From an uncultured Litoreibacter sp. (GTDB lineage: Bacteria; Pseudomonadota; Alphaproteobacteria; Rhodobacterales; Rhodobacteraceae): a stretch of DNA of 64,000 nt. The translations under genes were made by a program, and so were the position numbers. This document shows, piece after piece, positions 16,807-29,838 of the stretch. The stretch's first letter is position 1, and the number at the start of each line of letters is the position of its first letter. The stretch spans positions 682,001 to 746,000 of the forward strand of contig CANLQL010000004.1 of assembly GCA_947493265.1 (NCBI GenBank), written 5' to 3'. Below the pieces are notes generated by a model. It was not told the origin of the DNA and searched no databases. It worked only from the letters and a program-made list of their open reading frames with translations.

Positions 16807-17189
16807 GCCTTAAAGAGTCCTTACACATTATGGTTGTCGACGACATGTCGACCAGTCGCGGCTTGATTTGCCAAGCGCTCGATGAAATCGGAATTTCAAA
16901 TTATTCCTCGGAAGTTGATGGGCGGGATGCTTTGCCAAAATTGGTGGCGCGCCCGGTTCACTTGGTGATTTCCGACCAGAATATGCCACATCTTGAAGGA
17001 TTGGGTTTGCTGGAGGCCCTTAGGCAGAACAAATCCACCTCACGGATCGGATTTATTCTGGTCACCGGAACGCCGACGCCAGAGATCATCGGCCAGGGAC
17101 AAAAGCTCGGCTTAAACAACCTTTTGAAAAAGCCGTTTACCGTCCCAGCTATGCAACAATGTATCGAGAGCGTCGTTGGACGGCTCTGA
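16803..17189 (+). CDS. CheY-like single-domain response regulator (second in che operon)
   Basis: 128 residues. Complete receiver active site: D13/D14 (VVDDMSTSR), D58 (VISDQNMP), T88 and K110 (KKPF). MSTSR after the acidic pair and the S-D-Q-N-M-P site are common in the CheY2 group of alphaproteobacteria, which can act as a switch regulator or phosphate sink; which role applies here is not shown. Coupled to cheR by ATGA. Confidence 0.9.
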   Translation: MSLKESLHIMVVDDMSTSRGLICQALDEIGISNYSSEVDGRDALPKLVARPVHLVISDQNMPHLEGLGLLEALRQNKSTSRIGFILVTGTPTPEIIGQGQKLGLNNLLKKPFTVPAMQQCIESVVGRL

Positions 17190-17562
17190 GATCATAAAAA
17201 ACAATCCCGCCTACCCGGCGGCCAGCGAAGTCCTTGGGGCCGTTGCTGGTGAGTTGGACAGAACGGAGACGTTTCTCGAACAACTCGAGGACGTGTTGGT
17301 TGCGCTTGTCCAAACAACTGGGTTCGAAATCACCTCGGATCAGAAGTCTACTTTGCAAGAAATTGATCTTCTGTCCCAAACCCTACGTGGTCTGGCAACT
17401 TATCTCAGGGACGTCTCGTCAGAGATGTCAGACTCTATTAAGATCGATACCACCGGTGCCATTGACGGATTGACCTTGGCAGCGATGCGAAAGCGGCTGG
17501 ATTGCTCTCCTGAAGGGAAGGCAAAAGGGGCAGAAACCAGTGAAGTTATCGAGATGTTCTAG
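17176..17562 (+). CDS. Uncharacterised helical protein ending the che operon
   Basis: 128 residues from a TTG at 17176, which overlaps the upstream receiver gene by 14 bp and has GAGAG upstream. No ATG or GTG is available near the N-terminus. The sequence is acidic and predicted helical (EVLGAVAGELDRTETFLEQL, LLSQTLRGLATYLRDVSSEM), with no family I can name. The position after a CheY2-like receiver suggests a partner or phosphatase-like role, as CheZ plays elsewhere, but no CheZ signature is visible. Start uncertain. Confidence 0.65.
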   Translation: MDGSEIIKNNPAYPAASEVLGAVAGELDRTETFLEQLEDVLVALVQTTGFEITSDQKSTLQEIDLLSQTLRGLATYLRDVSSEMSDSIKIDTTGAIDGLTLAAMRKRLDCSPEGKAKGAETSEVIEMF

Positions 17563-17865
17563 CGAAGAGGATAGAACAATCGCTGACTTTCCAGACCGAG
17601 ACCACATGGTTTTTCACAAGTTTCTTTACGCGAAGCTGTGGTGCAGCCTTCACCATAACAGCAGCCAGAAATCGCCAATCAGTGGCAAGGATTCTTGGAG
17701 AGTATTGTTTGAGTTCTTGCGACACCTAAACAACGCGAAAACTATGTTTGGCTCGCATCGGCTGGGTGCAGACTTTCAATACGACATAGGCAGAAAACCT
17801 ACTCAGTTCTGCTCTTTGACCCTCCAGATTGAGCACCGCCTATCTGTTCCAGAGGGCCTAAATTC
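17563..17865. other. 303-bp gap between the che operon and cheB, nothing identified
   Basis: I see no convincing gene, terminator hairpin or clear promoter here. A 109-codon open frame spanning it (17540-17869) has no protein-like character and overlaps both neighbours. It probably carries the cheB promoter, since cheB is set apart from cheR. Confidence 0.4.
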
Positions 17866-21884
<4,019 letters not shown>

Positions 21885-21888
<4 letters not shown>

Positions 21889-22505
21889 CCGAAGGCGATA
21901 ACTCCGCCCACACAGATTAACAGAATGCCTGCGGTGACGTTCATCCGGCGCAAAGCGGATTCAGACTTTAGCAGGCCGCGCACCCGGTCAACGGATAGCG
22001 CAAGCGCAAGGTTACCCAACAGCGGTACAATGAAGCTTAGGAAGCAAATCGCAGCAATATCCCATTTGGTTACTTGCGTCAGATCAAAGAAGCCGGGAAG
22101 GACGCCCATGTAGAACAAGATCGCCTTGGGGTTGCCCAAAATAACTGCGAGCCCGGCCAGAAAGCCCGCCAGCATGCCCGGCCTCGTCAGCCTTGAATCC
22201 GATCCGAGGGATTTTCCTGCATTGCGGATCAACATGACCCCCATCGCAAGGAACATCACCACCGCAACCCAGCGCAACACATCCATAAACCACGCAAACT
22301 CCGACACCAGCCACGTGACGCCAAGGATTGCGAGAAGTGGCCATAGCACGTCGCCTACAACAACGCCCAACGCCAGCGGCCAGGCAGAATTGAACCCTCC
22401 CGATAGCGCGCGTGCAAGCAACGCGACCCAAACCGGCCCCGGGGTCAAAAACAGAATGAAGAGCGCTCCGGCATAAAGAAGCAGCTCAAACGGTGTGGCG
22501 GTCAT
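21885..22505 (-). CDS. LysE/RhtB family amino-acid exporter
   Basis: 206 residues and about six membrane helices. LFLTPGPVWVALLARALSGG near the N-terminus is the family signature, followed by AWPLALGVVVGDVLW and GNPKAILFYMGVLPGF. Members export amino acids or homoserine lactones; the substrate cannot be told from sequence. It sits between recF and the small gene next to gyrB on the replication strand, 34 bp after recF. Confidence 0.9.
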
Positions 22506-22539
22506 TGAATTCCCTGCAGGTGGATCAGACGTTGCTTCG

Positions 22540-23646
22540 TCATAATCCGCTTATGGTCGAAGTTCCATCTATCTCGGACACTTCGACGAACTGTGCACGT
22601 GTATCGAGTTCTTCAAACAGCTCCAGTCCGGTTCCGGTCATCCAGGCCTGTGCTTTCAGCGCAAAAATTTCCTCATAGAGCGCTTTGCGGCGATCGGCAT
22701 CCAAATGTGCTGCGACCTCGTCCAACAACAGGATCGGCGGCGCACCAAAATCTTCTGCAAGTGCACGGGCGTTGGCAAGAATAAGCGACAGGAGAAGCGC
22801 CTTCTGTTCCCCTGTCGAACAAAGCTTTGCAGGGACAGATTTATCCGAATAAATTGCTTGTAGATCAACACGGTGCGGACCAACCAGCGTTCGTCCTGCC
22901 CGCATATCCAGGGGGCGGGACGCCGCAAGTGCAGTTGCCAGACCGGCCTCATCCGCGATGAGGGGCGTATCATCCGGCCCTTCGATAGAAAGATCTGCAC
23001 GGGGAAACGCGGTTTGTGCATTCTCCATTGCCGCGTGAAGCCGCTGCAGCGCGCGGGTTCGGTTTTCGATGATCACGGCACCCGCTTGCGCCATCTTGGT
23101 CTCCAACGCGGTGTACCACATTGCATCGCGCACCATATCCTTGAGCAGTCGGTTACGCTCTCGCATTGCCTTTTCATACGCCACGGAAACTTCGGCGTGC
23201 GATGGTTCGAAAGACAACGTGATCCTGTCTAGAAACCTGCGACGACCTTCCGCCCCTTCCAGCCAAAGCCTGTCCATCGCTGGGATTAACCAAACAATAC
23301 GGGCCATCTGGGCCAGCGCAATTTGCGGGACTGTCTTGCCATTAACTTGCACGGTACGACTGCTGCCAGCCGCCGCACGGGTTTCGATTTCGTGGGATTG
23401 ACCAAGGCTTTGCAAAACACCCGCAACCTTCCAACCCAGATTTTCCGGCTGTCGGCCGATCTCGTCAATTTTAGCGCGGCGCAGGCCCCTACCCGGCGAT
23501 AGAAGCGACACTGCCTCCAGCAGGTTGGTCTTTCCCGCCCCGTTTGGTCCGTAAATTGCTATCGGACGGGTGCCAGCGTCGATCACAGCGCGCTTGTGGG
23601 ATCGGAAATGGGACAGTTCCAGATGAGTTAGAAAGAGGCCAGACAT
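22540..23646 (-). CDS. recF: DNA replication and repair protein RecF
   Basis: 368 residues. Walker A IYGPNGAGKTNLLEA (33-40), the signature-type region with LCSTGEQKALLLSLILA, and Walker B PILLLDEVAAHLDADRR. RecF loads RecA at gapped DNA with RecO and RecR. It follows dnaN by 45 bp in the usual dnaA-dnaN-recF order. Confidence 0.97.
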   Translation of the reverse strand: MSGLFLTHLELSHFRSHKRAVIDAGTRPIAIYGPNGAGKTNLLEAVSLLSPGRGLRRAKIDEIGRQPENLGWKVAGVLQSLGQSHEIETRAAAGSSRTVQVNGKTVPQIALAQMARIVWLIPAMDRLWLEGAEGRRRFLDRITLSFEPSHAEVSVAYEKAMRERNRLLKDMVRDAMWYTALETKMAQAGAVIIENRTRALQRLHAAMENAQTAFPRADLSIEGPDDTPLIADEAGLATALAASRPLDMRAGRTLVGPHRVDLQAIYSDKSVPAKLCSTGEQKALLLSLILANARALAEDFGAPPILLLDEVAAHLDADRRKALYEEIFALKAQAWMTGTGLELFEELDTRAQFVEVSEIDGTSTISGL

Positions 23647-23691
23647 ACCCGACCTTTCCCTGTCACAAATGGGAATTGCAAGCCGCGAAGA

Positions 23692-24810
23692 TCAGACGCG
23701 CATCGGCATGACGACATAGACTGCCGACAGATCATTGCCTTCACGCATCAAGGTTGGGTCGCCCGCGGAGTTGAACAGGAACACAGCGTTCTCCCGATCT
23801 ACTTGGCCCGCAATTTCCAGCAAATACTTAGCATTAAAGCCAATTTCCAGCCTCTCATCACCGTAGGCGACGGCTAGTTCTTCTTCCGCGGCACCGCTAT
23901 CAGGTGCATTAACCGACAGGATCAAGCGGTCTTCGTCCAGCGCAAGCTTTACAGCGCGCGAGCGTTCTGAGGATACGGTTGCCACACGGTCAACGGCTTT
24001 GGCAAATTCGGCGGCATCTACTTCCAATTTGCGTGTATTTCCTTGTGGGATCACGCGCGTGTAGTCAGGGAATGTGCCGTCGATAACCTTGGAGGTCAGG
24101 GTGATTTCCGGCGTTGCGAAGCGCACCTTGGTTTCGGAAACGGAAACTGCGATTTGCAATTCGTCGTCATCCAACAATTTGCGAAGCTCAGCGACAGTTT
24201 TGCGCGGCACAATTACCCCCGGCATGTCGGCAGCATCAGCAGGCAAGTCCGCATCGATCCGCGCGAGGCGGTGACCATCCGTTGCAACGCAGCGCAGCAT
24301 TTTACCGCCATCGCCATCGGCGATATGCATGTAGACACCGTTCAGATAGTAGCGGGTCTCTTCTGTTGAGATCGCAAATTTCGATTTGTCGAACAGGCGA
24401 CGCAAGACTGGCGCTGGGGCAGAGAAATTCGACTGATATTCAGAGGACGCCATCACAGGGAAATCTTCTTTGGGCAATGTCGCCAAAGAGAAATTTGAGC
24501 GACCCGCTTCAACCGTCAATCGCCCGGTCGCGCCATCGTCAGTCAGCGTGACCAAAGCACCGTCCGGCAATTTCCGCACAATTTCGTGCAATGTCGTGGC
24601 AGAAACTGTGGTAGCCCCTGCGCGCTCAACTTGCGCGGCAGCTTTGTCGACAACCTCGATATCCAGATCCGTTGCCCGGAAACTGGCTGTGCTGCCTTCA
24701 GCTTCGATCAGAACATTCGCAAGAATTGGGATCGTATTGCGGCGCTCGACCACCGATTGGGCTTGGCCAACGGCTTTCAACAGGACGGCGCGCTCAACAC
24801 TGATTTTCAT
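23692..24810 (-). CDS. dnaN: DNA polymerase III beta subunit (sliding clamp)
   Basis: 372 residues in three clamp domains. The N-terminus MKISVERAVLLKAVGQAQ and the C-terminus VYVVMPMRV are typical. It encircles DNA and tethers the polymerase. An in-frame reading back to 24873 was rejected because it runs into the dnaA-dnaN hairpin and does not match the family start. Confidence 0.98.
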   Translation of the reverse strand: MKISVERAVLLKAVGQAQSVVERRNTIPILANVLIEAEGSTASFRATDLDIEVVDKAAAQVERAGATTVSATTLHEIVRKLPDGALVTLTDDGATGRLTVEAGRSNFSLATLPKEDFPVMASSEYQSNFSAPAPVLRRLFDKSKFAISTEETRYYLNGVYMHIADGDGGKMLRCVATDGHRLARIDADLPADAADMPGVIVPRKTVAELRKLLDDDELQIAVSVSETKVRFATPEITLTSKVIDGTFPDYTRVIPQGNTRKLEVDAAEFAKAVDRVATVSSERSRAVKLALDEDRLILSVNAPDSGAAEEELAVAYGDERLEIGFNAKYLLEIAGQVDRENAVFLFNSAGDPTLMREGNDLSAVYVVMPMRV

Positions 24811-24833
24811 GATCTGACCCCTCTCAGACGCGT

Positions 24834-24859
24834 GGACGGAGAGGTTACCCTCTCCGTCC
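24834..24859. other. Perfect 11-bp hairpin between dnaA and dnaN
   Basis: Arms GGACGGAGAGG (24834-24844) and CCTCTCCGTCC (24849-24859) flank the loop TTAC. Neither strand has a T-run after it, so it is not a classical terminator. Lying 24 bp before the dnaN ATG, it may stabilise the 3' end of dnaA mRNA or tune dnaN expression. Confidence 0.7.
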
Positions 24860-24913
24860 GGTAATGCAAACATTTAGGTGAATGTCCGACGTTCTCGCCG
24901 GAGCGTCAAGGCC

Positions 24914-26281
24914 TTACGCTTCAAGCATACGGCGCAAAAGTTCGGCGTCTTCGGCGACCTGGCTGTCTTGCGCCTTCAGCTCTTCGATTTTGCGAACGGC
25001 ATGGATAACTGTGGTGTGGTCCCGACCGCCAAACCGCTTGCCGATCTCTGGATAAGAGCGTGACGTTAGGTGCTTGGCCAGCCACATCGCCATTTGGCGC
25101 GGTCGCGCGATATTCCGGCTGCGCTTTGGTGACAGAAGGTCAGACATCCGCACATTGTAATAGTCGCATGTCTTGCGCATGATCTCGTCCATCGTGACCT
25201 TGCGGTCAGAGGCACGAAGGATATCCGCAAGGCTTTCTTGCGCCATATCCAACGTGATTTCACGACCGACCAGCGACGCGAAGGCAAACAACCGGGTCAG
25301 CGCACCTTCCAGAACACGCACATTATTCGAAATGCGCTGTGCAAGGAATTCAAGAACACCCGTGGAGATCTGAAGTTCCGGGTATTGCAGGCGATACTGA
25401 TCGACTTTCTGTTGCAGAATTCCCAATCGCAATTCGTAGTCGGTCGGATGCAAATCGACCACCAAACCCCATTGCAGGCGGGACCTGATGCGTTCTTCCA
25501 ACCCATCGATTTCGCCCGGCGCGCGATCTGCAGAGATGATGATTTGCTTGTTCTGATCCACCAAGGCATTGAAAGTGTGAAAGAATTCGTCTTGCGTGCT
25601 GTCTTTGCCAGCGATGAATTGCACATCATCCACCATCAAAACATCGACGGAGCGGAACAGCTCCTTGAAGTCCATCATCTGACGGTCCCGCAGCGCCTGA
25701 ATGAAGCGGTACATGAATTGTTCTGCAGAAAGATAGACCACACGCAATTCAGGGCTGCGCTCTTTCAACTCCCAAGCGATTGCGTGCATCAGATGGGTTT
25801 TGCCAAGACCCACACCGCCATACAAAAACAGCGGATTGAACGTCACAGGGCCACCATCAGCGACCCGACGGGATGCCGCATGGGCCAATTCATTGGGCTT
25901 GCCGACGACAAAGCGGTCAAATGTAAACCGCTTGTCCAGCGGTGCACCCGTCAGGATATCTTCAAATTTCGCGGCTGGTTTGGCCGGTGTCGCCACTTGT
26001 TTCGGGGCCGGCTTAGCCGTTTTCGCGGCGGACGAAGATTTCTTTCCAACCGAAAACGCGAGCCGATCGACCTTGCCGCCAAGTTTGGAGATTTCACGGA
26101 TGATCTGATCACCAAAATTGCGGGACACCCAATCGCCTTGGAACTTGGTTTTGACGTGAAAGCGGGCAACGCCATCTTCGAACGCTTCAAATTCCAGCGG
26201 TTCGATCCAATTTACAAAATTGCTTTTTCCCAGAGTGTCTCGTAACGCATCGCAAACCTGTCCCCAAACATCATTCGTCAT
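24914..26281 (-). CDS. dnaA: Chromosomal replication initiator DnaA
   Basis: 455 residues. Domain I (1-80), a short Ala/Pro/Lys-rich linker (about 82-105), the AAA+ domain with Walker A GGVGLGKT (155-162) and Walker B VLMVDDVQFI, and the C-terminal DNA-binding helix-turn-helix with GGRDHTTVIHAVRKI. It binds DnaA boxes at oriC. Minus-strand order is rhodanese-dnaA-dnaN-recF. The rhodanese ends 21 bp before its ATG, so dnaA may be transcribed from further upstream. Confidence 0.98.
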   Translation of the reverse strand: MTNDVWGQVCDALRDTLGKSNFVNWIEPLEFEAFEDGVARFHVKTKFQGDWVSRNFGDQIIREISKLGGKVDRLAFSVGKKSSSAAKTAKPAPKQVATPAKPAAKFEDILTGAPLDKRFTFDRFVVGKPNELAHAASRRVADGGPVTFNPLFLYGGVGLGKTHLMHAIAWELKERSPELRVVYLSAEQFMYRFIQALRDRQMMDFKELFRSVDVLMVDDVQFIAGKDSTQDEFFHTFNALVDQNKQIIISADRAPGEIDGLEERIRSRLQWGLVVDLHPTDYELRLGILQQKVDQYRLQYPELQISTGVLEFLAQRISNNVRVLEGALTRLFAFASLVGREITLDMAQESLADILRASDRKVTMDEIMRKTCDYYNVRMSDLLSPKRSRNIARPRQMAMWLAKHLTSRSYPEIGKRFGGRDHTTVIHAVRKIEELKAQDSQVAEDAELLRRMLEA

Positions 26282-26302
26282 TTCTTACCCGTTTTCTTCA
26301 TT

Positions 26303-26752
26303 TCAAGATTGCGTCCATGGCAATCCGCGGGCCTTCCATCCGTTCAGGCCCCCCCGTTTTTTCTGCGAGTCCAAGTCACCCTCAAAACCTTCCGCCACGT
26401 TGACGCATGCGATGGATTTGCCTTCCGAAAGGAACGCTTCCAAAACTGCTTCTGCGGCGCTTTGAGACCGAACTCCGGATCGGCAAAGAAAGAAGATACG
26501 TGACGGGTTGGCCCCCTCTATCGCTTCTTTCACTGCTTCAACGAAACGCGGATTTACGGACATATCCGGATACTCAGCCCAACTGATACAGTGTACCTGT
26601 TGCGCCAAAGACGTCAGATCTGGTTTCCCAACAAAGCTCCATTCGGGCTTTGTTCTGACGTCTATGAGCACAGCGTCTGAATTCGTCTTCAGATAGTCCC
26701 ACGTTTCAGCTGGCAGCAGCATTTCAACGCGCGGACTGTCGCCCGTGCTCAT
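26303..26752 (-). CDS. Single-domain rhodanese-like protein
   Basis: 149 residues. One rhodanese domain with the active-site Cys90 in FLCRSGVRSQSAAE, and the DVRTKPEWSFVGKP motif near the start. It could carry sulfane sulfur; the physiological acceptor is unknown. ATG 26752 has GGGGGA upstream; an in-frame ATG at 26812 adds 20 residues of no family similarity. It is directly upstream of dnaA. Confidence 0.9.
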   Translation of the reverse strand: MSTGDSPRVEMLLPAETWDYLKTNSDAVLIDVRTKPEWSFVGKPDLTSLAQQVHCISWAEYPDMSVNPRFVEAVKEAIEGANPSRIFFLCRSGVRSQSAAEAVLEAFLSEGKSIACVNVAEGFEGDLDSQKKRGGLNGWKARGLPWTQS

Positions 26753-26792
26753 TCCAAATGTCCCCCGTGACAAAGTGAATCGCTCACTGAAC

Positions 26793-26801
26793 TTATCGAC
26801 A
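26793..26801 (+). promoter_or_regulatory. DnaA-box-like 9-mer upstream of dnaA
   Basis: TTATCGACA differs from TTATCCACA at one base. It lies 41 bp upstream of the rhodanese ATG, in the segment likely to hold the promoter for rhodanese-dnaA. It is the only good match I saw in the intergenic DNA around dnaA, so it might serve autoregulation; it does not by itself mark an origin. Confidence 0.35.
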
Positions 26802-26901
26802 GTCTGGTCCACGTCGCAACTGATCTTCGTGCTTGACTCAAACTAAGTTCAAAACCGAATCTGGCACGGCTTCTAAGTTTGTCGGGTAAGTGCTTGAACA
26901 C

Positions 26902-26927
26902 AAAAAAAACGCGCCGGAATCGGCGCG
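26902..26927 (-). terminator. Rho-independent terminator of rpsT
   Basis: Arms CGCGCCG (26910-26916) and CGGCGCG (26921-26927) with a 4-base loop; as minus-strand RNA the stem is followed by eight U (plus-strand A run 26902-26909). It lies 27 bp past the rpsT stop and separates rpsT from the rhodanese-dnaA unit. Confidence 0.9.
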
Positions 26928-26953
26928 CTTTTAAGAATTTTTCAGACCGGCTG

Positions 26954-27220
26954 TTAAGCGCCGAGGGCTTTTACCCGGGAAGACAGGCGCGACATTTTCC
27001 GCGACGCGGTGTTCTTGTGGAAAACGCCCTTTGTGACACCGCGCATCAGTTCAGGCTGTGCAACTTTCAAAGCGTCTTTCGCTGCGGACTGATCGCCAGA
27101 AGCAATAGCTTCCTCAACCTTACGCAGGTAAGTCCGGATGCGCGAACGGCGCGCTTTGTTGATTTCGAAGCGACGCTCGTTCTGGCGTGCGCGTTTTTTA
27201 GACTGTGGCGAGTTAGCCAT
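26954..27220 (-). CDS. rpsT: 30S ribosomal protein S20
   Basis: 88 residues, very basic. [17 protein letters not shown] and VKKG-like [22 protein letters not shown] are characteristic of S20, which binds 16S rRNA. Monocistronic: it has its own promoter and a strong terminator. Location next to dnaA is common in alphaproteobacteria. Confidence 0.98.
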   Translation of the reverse strand: MANSPQSKKRARQNERRFEINKARRSRIRTYLRKVEEAIASGDQSAAKDALKVAQPELMRGVTKGVFHKNTASRKMSRLSSRVKALGA

Positions 27221-27263
27221 ACGTAATTACCCCGACGGTTCGGTGTTTAAATCTCAGATGGCG

Positions 27264-27292
27264 CTTCTAGGCGCGAGTCGAGCGCAAGTCAA
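27264..27292 (-). promoter_or_regulatory. Likely sigma-70 promoter of rpsT
   Basis: On the minus strand TTGACT (27287-27292) and TAGAAG (27264-27269) are 17 bp apart, giving a leader of about 37 bases before the rpsT ATG. It fits alphaproteobacterial housekeeping promoters, where the -10 is loose. Confidence 0.5.
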
Positions 27293-27305
27293 CTGGGTAA
27301 AGCCG

Positions 27306-28082
27306 CTATTTATCGCGGAATTGCGCCTCACGCTTTTCAATAAAGGCTGCCATGCCTTCAGACTGGTCTTCTGTCGCAAAAAGGGAGTGAAAAACACGCC
27401 GCTCGAACAACAGACCTTCGCGGAGTGGTGTTTCGTAGCTACGATCAACCGCCTCCTTAACAGCCATCGTCGCCAAAGCTGATTTTTCGGCTATTTTTGC
27501 GGCTGCAGACAAAGCTTCCGGAATAAGTTTTTTTGCAGGAACAACGCGGCTGACCAAACCGCTCCGTTCGGCTTCCTCGGCATCCATGAACCTGCCCGTC
27601 AGGTGCATATCCATAGACTTGGACTTGCCCACGAAACGCGTAAGACGCTGCGTACCCCCAAGACCCGCAACAACCCCAAGGTTAATCTCTGGTTGTCCAA
27701 ATTTCGCTGTATCCGCCGCAATAATGAAGTCGCAGATCATCGCCAATTCGCACCCACCGCCCAGCGCATAGCCCGCGACGGCTGCGATGATTGGCTTTCT
27801 GACAGCCTCGATCTTGTCGGTTTCCTTTACAAATAGGTTCTCCCCGAAAACATCGACGAAGGACTTGTCTTTCATTTCTGTAATGTCAGCGCCTGCAGCA
27901 AATGCCTTTTCCGACCCGGTGATCACAATACAGCGGACCTTGTCATTTGCATCCGCATCCTGAACGGCGGTGCTCAACTCGGTCAGGAGTTTCGCATTCA
28001 AGGCATTCAAAGCATCTGGTCGATTTAGTTTGATCAAAGCAACATGGTCTTCGATCTCTACAATAATGGTTTCAAACGCCAT
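27306..28082 (-). CDS. Enoyl-CoA hydratase (crotonase family)
   Basis: 258 residues. The two catalytic glutamates are present: E112 ([10 protein letters not shown]) and E132 ([12 protein letters not shown]), with the oxyanion-hole segment AFAAGADI. It hydrates trans-2-enoyl-CoA to 3-hydroxyacyl-CoA in beta-oxidation. Alphaproteobacterial short-chain hydratases of this type often sit beside mutM and rpsT. It starts 62 bp after the mutM stop. Confidence 0.95.
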   Translation of the reverse strand: MAFETIIVEIEDHVALIKLNRPDALNALNAKLLTELSTAVQDADANDKVRCIVITGSEKAFAAGADITEMKDKSFVDVFGENLFVKETDKIEAVRKPIIAAVAGYALGGGCELAMICDFIIAADTAKFGQPEINLGVVAGLGGTQRLTRFVGKSKSMDMHLTGRFMDAEEAERSGLVSRVVPAKKLIPEALSAAAKIAEKSALATMAVKEAVDRSYETPLREGLLFERRVFHSLFATEDQSEGMAAFIEKREAQFRDK

Positions 28083-28144
28083 GAACGGGCCTCTTTGATT
28101 GGGTCACGGACAGTAGAGTTAACACGTCCGTCCCGTTGATCAAT

Positions 28145-28996
28145 TCATCTTTGACACCTTGCGCAGTAGAATGAGGATCGACCAGATTGAACAATGCGTC
28201 CGATTTTTCCGCCACAACCTTCGCGCAGACAGTCCTTGCCTTCGCGGTCATAGACAGAAAACGCATGCTGAAAATACCCTAGCTCTCCGTTGGTTTGCCG
28301 GTGGTCGCGCAAGGACGAACCGCCCGCTTCAATCGCTTCATTCAGAACGTCTCGTATGGCCGGTACAAGGCTCCTGGTGCGGGGCTTACTTAGGTCCGAT
28401 GCTTTTCGCTTGGGCGAAATCCCCGTGCGATGGAGCACCTCACACACATAGATATTGCCCAGACCAGCCACGATCCGTTGATCAAGAAGCGCTGATTTTA
28501 TTGGCGTTTTCCGGGTTCTCAGCTGACCAATCAGATAGTCTTCGTCAAAAGCGTTGCCCAAAGGTTCGGGCCCGATCTTTTCGATCAGCCAGTGGTTTTG
28601 CAGATCACTTGTTGGCGCAAGATCCATTGCACCAAAACGTCTGGCATCGTTGAAGATAATCCGAGCCGGGGCATCCGTATAAAGCACAACATGGTCATGT
28701 TTCTCAGCCAACACGGGATTGTTGTGAAAGTCTGCCGGGCTTTCGTGGTCAATCAGCATACGTCCTGACATTCCCAGGTGAATGATCAGCGTTTCACCCG
28801 ATGAAAGATCAACAAGGATGTATTTCGACCGTCGGCGCAGCGCTAAAACCCGTTTTCCTTCCAGCCTGCCGGCCATGTTTTCGGGAAATGGCCATCGCAA
28901 ATCGGGGCGATTCACATCCGCCCGCAGAATCACATGGCCTTCCAAGGCTGGGATCAATCCACGTCGGACGGTTTCAACTTCGGGCAGTTCGGGCAC
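28145..28996 (-). CDS. mutM: Formamidopyrimidine-DNA glycosylase (Fpg)
   Basis: 283 residues. The start is the GTG at 28996, giving (M)[13 protein letters not shown]: the mature N-terminal proline is the catalytic nucleophile, so the initiator Met must directly precede it. An in-frame ATG 7 codons upstream would destroy this. The C-terminal zinc finger is complete ([19 protein letters not shown]). It removes 8-oxoguanine. Divergent from ubiE. Confidence 0.97.
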   Translation of the reverse strand: MPELPEVETVRRGLIPALEGHVILRADVNRPDLRWPFPENMAGRLEGKRVLALRRRSKYILVDLSSGETLIIHLGMSGRMLIDHESPADFHNNPVLAEKHDHVVLYTDAPARIIFNDARRFGAMDLAPTSDLQNHWLIEKIGPEPLGNAFDEDYLIGQLRTRKTPIKSALLDQRIVAGLGNIYVCEVLHRTGISPKRKASDLSKPRTRSLVPAIRDVLNEAIEAGGSSLRDHRQTNGELGYFQHAFSVYDREGKDCLREGCGGKIGRIVQSGRSSFYCARCQR

Positions 28997-29085
28997 GAAA
29001 ACTCTCTTTGTTTGCAAAGGGTCGCATTGTCACTGCGCTGGCTGGGCCTATAAGAAGGGTGAGATGCAAAGGACTGCAAGCCCCG

Positions 29086-29838
29086 ATGACCGACAACACA
29101 GATAAAACGACCCATTTTGGCTATCAAAATGTGCCCGAAGACCAGAAGGCTGGGATGGTGCACGGCGTGTTTACCAATGTCGCCTCGAAATATGACATCA
29201 TGAATGATGTGATGTCGGTCGGCATCCATCGTGTCTGGAAAGACGCGATGATGGATTGGCTGGCTCCGCGGTCCGGTCAACGGCTCTTGGATGTCGCCGG
29301 CGGGACCGGCGATATCGCGTTTCGGTTCCTAGGACGCGCGGGCCACGCAGATGCGGTTGTTTTGGACATGACCGAATCCATGTTGTTAGAAGGCAAGAAA
29401 CGCGCCGAAGCTGAAGCGCTGTCCGATCGACTGAATTGGATCGTTGGGGACGCAATGGCGTTGCCGTTTGAAGATAACAGCTTCGATGTCTACACAATCA
29501 GCTTTGGCATTCGAAACGTCACGCGTATTCCCGACGCGTTGCGGGAAGCCTACCGGGTTCTGCGGCCTGGTGGTCGGTTGATGGTGTTGGAGTTCTCCCA
29601 ATTGCCCAATGAGATGATGCAAAAAGCCTATGATCTCTATTCTTTCAATGTGATCCCGCGGATGGGGAAACTGATCGCAAATGACAGCGAAAGTTACCAA
29701 TACCTCGTTGAGTCGATCCGCAAGTTCCCCGATCAAGACACGTTTGCCGGGATGATCCGGACTTCAGGGTTTGAACAAGTCGCCTACCGCAATATGACTT
29801 TCGGTGTCGCTGCACTTCACAGCGGATGGAAAATCTAA
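29086..29838 (+). CDS. ubiE: Demethylmenaquinone/2-methoxy-6-polyprenyl-1,4-benzoquinol methyltransferase
   Basis: 250 residues. SAM-binding [16 protein letters not shown] and family segments [41 protein letters not shown] and [23 protein letters not shown]. It does the C-methylation step of ubiquinone synthesis. An open frame back to 28801 is antisense to mutM and was not used. ubiB follows with no gap. Confidence 0.97.
   Translation: MTDNTDKTTHFGYQNVPEDQKAGMVHGVFTNVASKYDIMNDVMSVGIHRVWKDAMMDWLAPRSGQRLLDVAGGTGDIAFRFLGRAGHADAVVLDMTESMLLEGKKRAEAEALSDRLNWIVGDAMALPFEDNSFDVYTISFGIRNVTRIPDALREAYRVLRPGGRLMVLEFSQLPNEMMQKAYDLYSFNVIPRMGKLIANDSESYQYLVESIRKFPDQDTFAGMIRTSGFEQVAYRNMTFGVAALHSGWKI

Noticed and set aside
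25238-26245. 335-codon open frame antisense to dnaA
   Set aside because: It mirrors a strongly supported dnaA and has low-complexity, protein-unlike composition (many Phe, His, Arg); a codon-bias shadow.
26753-26953. Replication origin beside dnaA
   Set aside because: Only one DnaA-like box and no AT-rich unwinding element; in many alphaproteobacteria oriC lies away from dnaA.
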